Positions 1 to 6,175 of a stretch of 9,156 bases of DNA are shown one piece after another. The position numbers and the translations under genes are program-made. Numbering within the stretch: the stretch's first letter is position 1; the number at the start of each line of letters is the position of its first letter. The notes under the pieces were generated by a model. The model saw only the letters and a list, made by a program, of their open reading frames with translations, was not told the origin of the DNA and did no database searches. Source of the DNA: an uncultured Planctomycetota bacterium (lineage in GTDB: Bacteria > Planctomycetota > UBA1135 > GCA-002686595); assembly GCA_903829565.1 (NCBI GenBank), contig CAIKQM010000175.1:1-9156 (forward strand), in the 5' to 3' direction.

Positions 1-1
1 C

Positions 2-1567
2 ACCGCCACCCTCGGCCTCATCTGGCTCGCCGCCGCCAGCCTCCTCCCCACCGCCCCCTCGCCCCGCACCGGTTGGCGCAGCTGGCGCCTCTGGACCGAC
101 TGGCTGGCCGCCGCCGTCGGACTTTCGGCGCAGTGCTTCTGGAGCACCAAAGTGCTCTGGATCACCCTGCTGGCTGTCGCCATCGTCCCAGGGGTCTACT
201 ACGCCGTCGCGGCGACGCTTGCGCGGCGCTTGGTGCGCGTCGGTGTGCCGCTGGCCTTCGCCAGCGCGTACACCGCCCTCGAAATCGCGCGCACCCAGTT
301 GGAGCCGCCCTTCGCCTTTGGCTGGATGCGCACAGCGCACTATTACGCCGAGCTCCATGTGGCCCCGTTGCGTGTGCTCGGTGCGGCGGGCTTCAGCTTT
401 GTGGTGCTGTACGCCGCAGGAGCGCTCGCTTGGCCGTGGATTCAGCGCGAGGTGCGTCCGCGCCGCGCGCTCGGGCATGCGGGCGCGGCTCTCGCGCTGC
501 TCGTACTGGCCGGACTCGTCACGTCGCCCGCGCCGACGGAGACCGTGGGGCGCGCCCTGTTGGTGCAGCCCTCGTTCGAGCAGCGCCGCAAGATGGAGCC
601 GCGCTCGGCTCAAGAGCTGTTCCGCGAGTCGTTGCAATTGACGCGCGAAGGACTCGCCGCGCAGGGTCCCGTGGACCTAGTCGCGTGGGGCGAGACCACG
701 CTGCCGTATTTGTTGGCTGAACCCGGCTTGGATGTGGCTGCGGCTAAGGGCGCGCGCTCGCCGGAATGGGCGCGCTACCAGCTGGATGAGCGCGACATGC
801 AGACGCTGCACGAAAACGAGCGCGCTGTGCTGCGCTTGTTGCAAACGGGCAAGACCCCGTTGCTGGCGCCGGGCACGATCTATCTGGCTGGAGCGGAAGA
901 ACTGCGCTTGATCGATGGTTGGGTGCGGCGCACCAACGCCGTCATCGTATGGCAAAACGGCCAGCGCCTGGGGCGCGGCGGCAAGCTGCACCTCGTGCCG
1001 GGCGCGGAGTCGCTGGCGGGGCTCGAGCGTGTGGGGCTTGTGCGCGACACCGCCTTTGCGTTGGCGGGCTACATTCCGGATCTTGCCGCGGAGCCCGATG
1101 TGGCGGTCGTGGATTTGCCGCTGCGCTCAGGTCGCAGCGTGCGCGCCGCGTTGTCCGTTTGTTTTGACAACAGCTTCGAGGACGTCTACGCGCGCGGCAC
1201 TGCTCAGGGCGCCGAGTTGCACATCGTCGTTTCGAATGAGGCTTGGTACGAAGAGTCCTTTGAGTACGACCAAATGATCGCCTTCAGCCGCGTGGCTGCG
1301 GCCGAGACCGGCCGTGCGCTGCTGCGCGCCACCAATGCGGGGGTCAGCGCCCTGGTCCATCCGGATGGGCGCGTCGAGCGGCTGGAAATCGATGGCCGTG
1401 ACCGCATGGTGCGGGGCACTTTGGCCGTTGACCTGCCTGTGCCGGTGCGCGCGGCGGCGGGGGAGTTACCCCGAACCGTCTACAGCCGCTTACGCCTCAT
1501 GTGGTTATGGGGACTGGCCTTGGCGCCGTTGGCTCTGTTGGGTTACTTGCGCTGGCGCTCGCGGTAG
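2..1567 (+). CDS. lnt: Apolipoprotein N-acyltransferase Lnt, 5'-truncated by the window edge
   Basis: Lnt transfers an acyl chain from a phospholipid to the N-terminal cysteine of apolipoproteins in the inner membrane, the last step of lipoprotein maturation. The frame is open from base 2, so the true start lies upstream; the ATG-free GTG at 152 is internal, because membrane-segment residues continue before it. In the 521 visible residues, an N-terminal block of hydrophobic segments (about 1-175) precedes a nitrilase-fold domain (about 180-490) and a C-terminal membrane helix near the end. The Glu-Lys-Cys triad is visible: Glu in AWGETTLPY (codon 692-694), Lys in GGKLHLVPGAE (983-985) and Cys in LSVCFDN (1160-1162). 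The further conserved Glu eight residues after the Lys is present, as are SNEAWY and GRALLRATNAG. The Glu-to-Lys gap is about 97 residues, some 30 longer than in E. coli Lnt. The stop is TAG at 1565. No clear intrinsic terminator follows. Identity is secure; only the N-terminus is unknown. Confidence 0.93.
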   Translation, partial: TATLGLIWLAAASLLPTAPSPRTGWRSWRLWTDWLAAAVGLSAQCFWSTKVLWITLLAVAIVPGVYYAVAATLARRLVRVGVPLAFASAYTALEIARTQLEPPFAFGWMRTAHYYAELHVAPLRVLGAAGFSFVVLYAAGALAWPWIQREVRPRRALGHAGAALALLVLAGLVTSPAPTETVGRALLVQPSFEQRRKMEPRSAQELFRESLQLTREGLAAQGPVDLVAWGETTLPYLLAEPGLDVAAAKGARSPEWARYQLDERDMQTLHENERAVLRLLQTGKTPLLAPGTIYLAGAEELRLIDGWVRRTNAVIVWQNGQRLGRGGKLHLVPGAESLAGLERVGLVRDTAFALAGYIPDLAAEPDVAVVDLPLRSGRSVRAALSVCFDNSFEDVYARGTAQGAELHIVVSNEAWYEESFEYDQMIAFSRVAAAETGRALLRATNAGVSALVHPDGRVERLEIDGRDRMVRGTLAVDLPVPVRAAAGELPRTVYSRLRLMWLWGLALAPLALLGYLRWRSR

Positions 1568-1588
1568 AGGGCGCACGAGAGAGGGATG

Positions 1589-1648
1589 GCCCCGTCCTGC
1601 GCGAGTCCCGCACGCATCTGCGTTGCTTTGCTTGACATGGGACGGGGC
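1589..1648. repeat. 9-bp inverted repeat, right arm inside the promoter spacer
   Basis: GCCCCGTCC at 1589-1597 is the exact reverse complement of GGACGGGGC at 1640-1648, with 42 bases between them. The right arm lies wholly in the 17-bp spacer between the -35 and -10 boxes. There is no T-run after it, so it does not look like an intrinsic terminator for lnt. It could be a split operator, a weak long-range hairpin at the end of the lnt message, or chance in GC-rich DNA. Confidence 0.35.
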
Positions 1649-1660
1649 GCTTCCTACACT
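1632..1660 (+). promoter_or_regulatory. Sigma70-type promoter of the coiled-coil gene
   Basis: A perfect -35 box TTGACA (1632-1637) is followed after exactly 17 bp by a -10 box TACACT (1655-1660), which keeps four of the six consensus bases, including the key T-A and final T. Transcription would start near 1667. Such a match is uncommon by chance in GC-rich DNA, and it sits in the only sizeable gap upstream of the coiled-coil gene. It implies strong constitutive expression of the 1883-2965 unit. Confidence 0.7.
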
Positions 1661-1882
1661 CCCCAACCACTGTAGATCCTATGGCGGAGGCAGACTTCTC
1701 AAGTCTCTACCGCACAAGGACTTACAGCCACAAGCCCAAAGCGTCACGCGCACAGTCCCTGCTGCGCGGTGCGTCTTGGCCCTCACCAGCCCCCCACAGC
1801 CATCGCGGATTCCCGCGCTGCCAGTGCAGATTCCTCTGCGTGGCAACGCGTTCCTCCCGCCCCACCAGCCAGAACTCAAGGC

Positions 1883-2740
1883 ATGAGCTCCCTCGGAAAG
1901 ATCTTCATCGTCCTGAACCTCGTCCTCGCCGGCGCATTCTTCGGCTGGGCCATGAACGCGTACAACACGAACGCGGAGTTCAAGGCCAAGTACGAGAAGG
2001 AGATGGCGGACCACGCTTCTTCCAAGAAGCAACTCGAAGCCGACGTCGCCAAGCTCAAGGCTGAAGGTCAAGAACTGACCACTGCCAAGAACACGCTGCA
2101 AAACGAGCGCGACGAAGCGCGCCGTTTGGCCGAGCGCAACAAGGCCGACTACGACGGCGAGACCCAGAAGAACAGCCAGATGCGCGCCGACCTGTCGAAG
2201 GTTGCCGCGACCCTGAGCGAAATGGAAGCCGGCAAGGTCAAGCTGCAAGGCGAGCGCGACAAGGCGATCGCTGCCCAGCGCGATGCCGAAGACAAGGCCC
2301 GCGCTTCGATGGAAACGCAAATGGCCGCCGAGAAGGATGCGGCTGACAAGAACGCCGCCCTCGAGACCGCCAACAACATGATCGCCGACATGGAGAAGGC
2401 CGCCATGGCCAACTCGAAGGAGATCGGCCGTCTGGAGACCGAGTTGGCGACCCTGGTGGCCAACACCGGCGCGCGCGTCAGCGACTTCGCCGCCATGCCC
2501 GACATCAAGGGCGCGGTGCTCGACATCTCGACCGCGGTTCAGCCGGGCTTGATCGCGATCAACAAGGGTACGGCCGATGGCGTCAAGCGCGGCTTCACCT
2601 TCGAGATCTACGACGGCAAGGTCTACAAGGGCCAAGCTCGCGTCGAGTTCGTGCACGAGACCATGTGCTCGGCCATCCTGACCCGCTCGGTGGCCGGCCA
2701 GTCGATCCGTCAAGGCGACGGCGCGGCGACCCGCCTCTGA
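1883..2740 (+). CDS. Membrane-anchored coiled-coil protein with C-terminal MreC/FlgT-like beta module
   Basis: I recognise the architecture but no named family. The 285-aa product has a short N-terminus (MSSLGK), a membrane helix at about 7-25, a long charged helical region rich in Ala, Glu, Lys and Asp at about 30-195 with heptad-like spacing, and a globular C-terminus at 207-285. The C-terminus contains AINKGTADGVKRG (225-237), then EIYDGKVYKG and a closing IRQGDGAATRL. The NKG..DGV..G pattern resembles the first beta-barrel of MreC and the C-terminal domain of FlgT-like proteins. I chose the ATG at 1883 because the membrane helix starts at once; the in-frame GTG at 1769 would add a low-complexity leader. 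The Shine-Dalgarno match is weak (CAAGG just upstream). All lysines are AAG and only 3 of 20 leucines are TTG, unlike mreD, which suggests high expression. A periplasmic scaffold or spacer role is inferred from the layout. Similar proteins occur, to my recollection, in Planctomycetota. Confidence 0.8.
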   Translation: MSSLGKIFIVLNLVLAGAFFGWAMNAYNTNAEFKAKYEKEMADHASSKKQLEADVAKLKAEGQELTTAKNTLQNERDEARRLAERNKADYDGETQKNSQMRADLSKVAATLSEMEAGKVKLQGERDKAIAAQRDAEDKARASMETQMAAEKDAADKNAALETANNMIADMEKAAMANSKEIGRLETELATLVANTGARVSDFAAMPDIKGAVLDISTAVQPGLIAINKGTADGVKRGFTFEIYDGKVYKGQARVEFVHETMCSAILTRSVAGQSIRQGDGAATRL

Positions 2741-2767
2741 TCCCTTACGGTCTAAGGAGCATCCACC

Positions 2768-2965
2768 ATGGCAACACCCCGTCCCTCCGCCCGTCCCGCA
2801 GCCGCCAAGGGTAAGCCCGAAGCAGCTGCTGATGCGGCAGCCGCCAAGCCCGGCATGGGCATGGCAGAAGCGGTCCAGATCTTCACGGCCATCACGCTCG
2901 TGGCGGCCATCGTGGTGATGGACATGTACGCCGCTGCCGCGTTTGGCAAGGGCGTCTTCTTCTGA
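2768..2965 (+). CDS. Small single-pass membrane protein, 65 aa, unknown function
   Basis: The family is not recognised. The product has a 30-residue Ala/Pro/Lys-rich, positively charged tail, then one hydrophobic helix at about 36-57 containing FTAITLVAAIVVMDMY, and a short C-terminus ending GKGVFF. The positive tail predicts a cytoplasmic N-terminus. A strong Shine-Dalgarno AAGGAG at 2754-2759 lies 8 bases before the ATG, and the gene starts 27 bases after the coiled-coil gene stop with no terminator between, so the two are almost certainly co-transcribed. The strong terminator directly after it marks the end of the unit. A working guess is a membrane partner of the preceding anchored coiled-coil protein. 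Ribosome binding site, composition and position support a real gene despite the small size. Confidence 0.75.
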   Translation: MATPRPSARPAAAKGKPEAAADAAAAKPGMGMAEAVQIFTAITLVAAIVVMDMYAAAAFGKGVFF

Positions 2966-2987
2966 TCAACGCCAGTTGAATCTGCAC

Positions 2988-3024
2988 AGGCCGATCTTCG
3001 CGAGAAGGTCGGCCTTTCTTTTTT
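2988..3024 (+). terminator. Rho-independent terminator after the two-gene unit
   Basis: A 12-bp stem (seven pairs AGGCCGA/TCGGCCT, one T-G wobble, four pairs CTTC/GAAG) spans 2988-3015 and closes on a GCGA tetraloop of the stable GNRA type. It runs directly into TTTCTTTTTT at 3015-3024. It lies 22 bases past the stop of the 65-aa gene and separates that unit from the mreB promoter. Confidence 0.93.
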
Positions 3025-3066
3025 GCAACTTGCTGTCGTCGCGCGCGATCTAGCGTTTCGTGGTGC

Positions 3067-3094
3067 TTGAACGCGCAACTGCGACCGCTAGACT
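3067..3094 (+). promoter_or_regulatory. Probable sigma70-type promoter of the mre operon
   Basis: TTGAAC at 3067-3072 and TAGACT at 3089-3094 are separated by 16 bp, giving a predicted start near 3101. It lies between the preceding terminator (ending 3024) and mreB (3180), where a promoter is required. Both boxes are weaker than those of the promoter at 1632-1660, in keeping with a moderately expressed morphogenesis operon. Confidence 0.55.
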
Positions 3095-3102
3095 CCGCTG
3101 AG

Positions 3103-3133
3103 AGGTCGCGCGTTGATCAAGCGCAGCAGACCT
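3103..3133 (+). promoter_or_regulatory. Imperfect hairpin/palindrome at the start of the mreB leader
   Basis: Outer arms AGGTC (3103-3107) and GACCT (3129-3133) enclose GCGC (3108-3111), an 8-bp perfect palindrome TTGATCAA (3113-3120) and GCGC (3121-3124), with a small bulge and an AGCA interruption on the right side. The hairpin would begin at or just after the predicted transcription start. It could stabilise the 5' end of the mre message or be a dimeric repressor site. No known operator is recognised. Confidence 0.35.
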
Positions 3134-3152
3134 GACTCGAACACCCCCCCTT

Positions 3153-3174
3153 GGAACACTCCTAGGAACACTCC
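3153..3174 (+). repeat. Tandem 10-bp direct repeat just upstream of mreB
   Basis: GGAACACTCC occurs at 3153-3162 and again at 3165-3174 with two bases (TA) between, giving a 12-base period. The second copy overlaps the only Shine-Dalgarno-like element (AGGA at 3164-3167), which sits 12 bases before the mreB ATG. A site here could affect translation of mreB, but no binding factor is known to me and a small replication slip is equally possible. Confidence 0.5.
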
Positions 3175-3179
3175 CTCGG

Positions 3180-4244
3180 ATGAGCTCGGTTTTCAAACCT
3201 CTGCAATGGATGCTCGGCCGCTTCTCGGTCGACATGGGCATCGACCTTGGCACGGCCAACACACTCGTCAGCGTGCGTGGTCGTGGCATCGTGCTCAATG
3301 AGCCCAGCGTCGTGGCAGTGGACAAGACCACCGGCGAAGTTCTGAACAACGGCATGGCCGTCGGCATCGAAGCCAAAGCCATGTTGGGCAAGACGCCCGG
3401 CAACATCGAAGCCATTCGTCCTTTGAAGAACGGCGTGATCGCCGACTTTGATGTGACGGAGAAGATGCTGCGCTACTTCATCACGAAGGTGCACTCGGGG
3501 CGCAACTGGGTCAAGCCGCGCGTGGTCATCGCGGTGCCGGTGGGCATCACGGCGGTCGAGCGTCGCGCCGTCATCAACAGCGCCGAACGCGCCGGTGCGC
3601 GCAGCGTGTACTTGATCGATGAGCCGCTCGCAGCAGGTCTGGGCATCGACTTGCCGGTGCGCGAACCGCACGGTTCGCTGATTGTCGACATCGGCGGCGG
3701 CACGACGGACATCGCGGTGCTCGCGTTGGGCGAGATGGTCGTGGCGACGAGCTTGCGCACCGCCGGCGATCACATGGATGAGGCGATCATTGCGCACCTG
3801 CGTCGTCATCACAACTTGCTCATCGGCGAGCAAACAGCGGAACGCATCAAGCTGACGATCGGCTCGGCGTGGCCGATGAAGACGGAGTTGTCGATGGAGG
3901 TGAAGGGCCGTGACAGCGTCACGGGTCTGCCGCGCAAGACAACCGTCACATCGCTCGAGATCCGCGAAGCGTTGAGCGCGCCGGTGCGTCAAATCTGCGA
4001 AGCCGTGCGTGGCGTGCTGGAAGAAGCACCGCCGGAACTGTCAGCAGACTTGGTCGATCAAGGCCTCACCTTGTGTGGTGGCGGTTCGCTGCTCTATGGC
4101 TTGTCCGAAGCGATTTCGGAGTCCTTGTCGATTCCTGCCAAGGTCGCGGACGATCCGTTGACCGCCGTTGCGCGCGGTACGGGCGTGTTCCTCGAGAACC
4201 TCGAGGTGTTCGCACCTGTGCTGTCTTCCGGCGAAGAGGACTGA
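3180..4244 (+). CDS. mreB: Rod shape-determining actin homologue MreB
   Basis: MreB is the bacterial actin that polymerises with ATP on the inner face of the cytoplasmic membrane and orients the elongasome. The 354-aa product is close to the usual length of about 345. Visible motifs are phosphate-1 DMGIDLGTANTLV (18-30), a Glu in AVERRAV at 127 at the usual catalytic position, phosphate-2 DIGGGTTD (170-177), AGDHMDEAI (195-203), GEQTAERIK (216-224) and the adenosine motif CGGGSLL (299-305). The N-terminal stretch SSVFKPLQWMLGRF is amphipathic and likely touches the membrane. The ATG at 3180 is chosen because this helix begins there; its Shine-Dalgarno (AGGA at 3164) is weak and distant. The gene is first in the mre operon, preceded by its own probable promoter. 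No key residue is missing. Confidence 0.97.
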   Translation: MSSVFKPLQWMLGRFSVDMGIDLGTANTLVSVRGRGIVLNEPSVVAVDKTTGEVLNNGMAVGIEAKAMLGKTPGNIEAIRPLKNGVIADFDVTEKMLRYFITKVHSGRNWVKPRVVIAVPVGITAVERRAVINSAERAGARSVYLIDEPLAAGLGIDLPVREPHGSLIVDIGGGTTDIAVLALGEMVVATSLRTAGDHMDEAIIAHLRRHHNLLIGEQTAERIKLTIGSAWPMKTELSMEVKGRDSVTGLPRKTTVTSLEIREALSAPVRQICEAVRGVLEEAPPELSADLVDQGLTLCGGGSLLYGLSEAISESLSIPAKVADDPLTAVARGTGVFLENLEVFAPVLSSGEED

Positions 4245-4271
4245 GCGGCCGCCCTGCGGTCGTGGTGCGTC

Positions 4272-5651
4272 GTGGGGGTGCTGCGCTCGCGCACGCTGCA
4301 GCTGGTGTTGCTGCTTTTGTGCCTTGCTCTTTCGTTGCGCCGTGTCGAGGGCATGGAGCAAGCCTGTGCAGTACTTTTGACACCGGCACGGTATGTGGCC
4401 GTGTTGGCCCAGCCGTTCGTGTGGTTGCGCGGGCGCGCTGTGCAAGCCGAAGACAGCGCAACCTTGGTGCAAGGCTCACAGCGCGTGCGCGCTGCACTCG
4501 CCGCTGCCGTCTTGCCGCTTGAGCCGGAGCTGCGCGCCGGCCGCACCTTCGTCGCGTGTGAAGTCGTGGCGCGCGTGGAGCGTGCTCCTGATCGCTTGTT
4601 GGTGCGCGCCGCCGATGACCTGGCCGTGCGTGTGGGCGATCCGGTGGTGCTGCAGAATCACTATGTGGGCCGTGTCAGCGGCCAGCACGGGGCAGAGTGG
4701 GAGATCGAGCTGGTTACGGCGCGAGACCATCGCGTAGGAGCCATCGCGCGGCACGAGGACGAGATCGCGCGCCTTGTGGTGGGTGGTTTGCGCCGTGAGT
4801 TGAGCCGCGAGCGCGGCACCGGAGCACCTGCGGTGGTGCTGGCGGCTCATGCCCCGAGTGATCGTCGCGTGCGCGCGGGCGAGGTGCGTGTGCAAGAGAC
4901 GCCGGATGCTTCGGGGGCTGCGGGCCGCACGCGCGCCAACGGCTACAAGCTCGGCGAGTTGGAAGTGCTCGTGGAAGGAGCCGCGGTGCTGCACGGCGTG
5001 CGCACGCAAGTGGATTGGGAACATGGCTTGCACCATGTCGCCGTGTTGGTGGATGCTGCGCCCGCGCAACGTGGCATGGTGAGCGCGCGTGAGCCGCTCG
5101 ATGCGCAGCGCTGGGCTGCGTTGATGAGCTTGTCGGCCGGCAATGTGTGGTCCCATCGCGAGACTCTCAAGGTGGTGGACCATCCGCAGCGACCGTTGCG
5201 CACAGGAGCTGCCGTGGTCAATGGACTGCAGCTTTGCGGGCGCGTCTTGGCTCAGTCAGCCGGCATGGCGGATGTGGCTTTGCTCGGAGATCCAGCCTTC
5301 GAAGTGGAAGCCGTGGCGCAGTTGGATGGCACGAGTGAGGTGGCTGCTTTGGGACGCGTGCGCGGTCTAGGCCGCGTGAATGACACGGATGTGTCGTTGG
5401 AGCTCAGCGCCTTGGGTATGCAGCGCTTGCAGGACCTTGTGCAGCGTGCGCCCCGCGCGCAGGTGGTGCTGTGGTCCGCAGGCAGCGAGCGCGGTGTGCC
5501 TGCAGGTCTGCGCTTGGGTCTGCTGCAGCCCGCACGTAGCACGAGTGATCCTGTCGTTGGTGGCGCTGCACGCACGGTGCACGTGCGTTCCTCGGTCGTG
5601 GATGTGCGTCGCCTCAGTGTGTGGTTGGAATCGAATGAGGAAGCACCATGA
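4272..5651 (+). CDS. mreC: Rod shape-determining protein MreC with apparent tandem module duplication
   Basis: MreC is a single-pass periplasmic scaffold that links MreB/MreD to PBP2 and activates wall synthesis. At 459 aa this one is well above the usual 270-370. A membrane helix (about 7-21) is followed by a linker and then two stretches that each carry the MreC pattern. Module 1 (about 96-262) has VGDPVVLQNHYVGRV (121-135), then YKLGELEVL. Module 2 (about 286-452) has TGAAVVNGLQLCGRV (311-325), then GVPAGLRLGLL. Residues 98-160 and 288-350 align without gaps at a shift of 190, with 15 identities. The gene begins with GTG at 4272, 27 bases after mreB and in the same frame as it, so no start before 4245 is possible. 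No convincing Shine-Dalgarno precedes it, so translation may be coupled to mreB; GTG at 4278 is an alternative. It overlaps mreD by 4 bases. Identity rests on domain pattern plus operon position. Confidence 0.88.
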   Translation: MGVLRSRTLQLVLLLLCLALSLRRVEGMEQACAVLLTPARYVAVLAQPFVWLRGRAVQAEDSATLVQGSQRVRAALAAAVLPLEPELRAGRTFVACEVVARVERAPDRLLVRAADDLAVRVGDPVVLQNHYVGRVSGQHGAEWEIELVTARDHRVGAIARHEDEIARLVVGGLRRELSRERGTGAPAVVLAAHAPSDRRVRAGEVRVQETPDASGAAGRTRANGYKLGELEVLVEGAAVLHGVRTQVDWEHGLHHVAVLVDAAPAQRGMVSAREPLDAQRWAALMSLSAGNVWSHRETLKVVDHPQRPLRTGAAVVNGLQLCGRVLAQSAGMADVALLGDPAFEVEAVAQLDGTSEVAALGRVRGLGRVNDTDVSLELSALGMQRLQDLVQRAPRAQVVLWSAGSERGVPAGLRLGLLQPARSTSDPVVGGAARTVHVRSSVVDVRRLSVWLESNEEAP

Positions 5652-6175
5652 GCGGAGCGCGCATCCTCAGCATGTTGGTGTACATGGTGTTCCTGCTGTG
5701 GTGCGCGGGATTGGAAGCGCTCTTGGGTGACACGTTGGGTGCTTGGACACCGGCGTTGTCCTTGGTGTTGGCCTGCGCGGTCATCGCGCGCGCGGAGGAC
5801 GAAGACCTTTGGTGGCTAGTGCCCTTGACAGCGATCGCGCGCGCGCCGTTTGCGCCTGATGAGCCTTCGGTGCTGGTGGGTGGGACGTTCTTGGCCTTGT
5901 GGGTGGCGCTGTTGGTGCGGCGTGTGTTGGATGCAGCGGGCGTGTTGGGACGTGCTGCTACAGCCTTTGTGTGCGTGGCGAGTGCGCTGCTGTGGAGCAC
6001 GGTCTCTGGCGCGCTACGCGCAGCAGATGGTGACGGAACTGCCTCAGGCTTGAGCATGGGCGTGTATGCCACTGTGGTGAGCGCCGGACTTAGCAGCGCC
6101 TTGTTGGCGGCTGTGTTGGGCGGCGTGCTGCAGTCGTTGCCAGGGCTTGCTGCTTTGCGCAGGAGGGCGTGGTGA
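5648..6175 (+). CDS. mreD: Rod shape-determining membrane protein MreD
   Basis: MreD is an integral membrane component of the elongasome, weakly conserved in sequence. The 175-aa product has the usual size of about 160-180 and five or six hydrophobic segments at about 6-26, 34-48, 54-66, 75-90, 103-125 and 136-162, ending in a basic tail (RRRAW). The start ATG at 5648 overlaps the mreC stop (ATGA), with GAGGAA at 5637-5642 as ribosome binding site. The 3' end overlaps mrdA as GTGA. The call relies on topology, length and position between mreC and mrdA, since the sequence alone is not diagnostic. Leucine codons are TTG-rich (19 of 33). Confidence 0.85.
   Translation: MSGARILSMLVYMVFLLWCAGLEALLGDTLGAWTPALSLVLACAVIARAEDEDLWWLVPLTAIARAPFAPDEPSVLVGGTFLALWVALLVRRVLDAAGVLGRAATAFVCVASALLWSTVSGALRAADGDGTASGLSMGVYATVVSAGLSSALLAAVLGGVLQSLPGLAALRRRAW
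6161..6166 (+). promoter_or_regulatory. Ribosome binding site that fixes the mrdA GTG start
   Basis: A perfect AGGAGG lies inside the 3' end of mreD, five bases before GTG at 6172. This GTG shares bases with the mreD stop. No ATG comes before the membrane helix of the mrdA product, so the site decides the start. Confidence 0.85.

Larger units (their letters stand above)
1568..1882. other. Non-coding interval with promoter and long leader
   Basis: These 315 bases separate lnt from the coiled-coil gene. They hold an inverted repeat (1589-1597 and 1640-1648), a near-consensus promoter (1632-1660) and, if transcription starts near 1667, a leader of about 215 nt. The leader is C-rich with several short pyrimidine runs. 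An ATG at 1681 opens a 127-codon frame that runs into the next gene out of frame, with no protein-like pattern, so I do not call it. A GTG at 1769 is in frame with the next gene, but the extra residues are low-complexity Pro/Ala/Ser. I recognise no riboswitch or RNA gene. Confidence 0.6.

Noticed and set aside
1769..1882. N-terminal extension of the coiled-coil protein from GTG at 1769
   Set aside because: It would place 38 low-complexity residues before the membrane helix; the ATG at 1883 gives a normal anchored N-terminus.
1681..2064. 127-codon upstream frame starting with ATG in the leader
   Set aside because: No ribosome binding site, Arg/Ser/Pro-rich, and it runs out of frame across the coiled-coil gene.
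1679..2713. 344-codon open frame on the minus strand
   Set aside because: It lies antisense to the coiled-coil gene and through its promoter leader. The residues are the His/Leu/Val/Gly-rich mirror of strongly biased codons, with no domain pattern.
3162..3992. 276-codon open frame on the minus strand
   Set aside because: It is antisense to mreB, which is certain, and its Arg/His-rich composition is typical of a shadow frame.
4245..4271. Possible terminator between mreB and mreC (GCGGCCGC palindrome)
   Set aside because: The stem is short, there is no T-run, and the operon continues with tight spacing.
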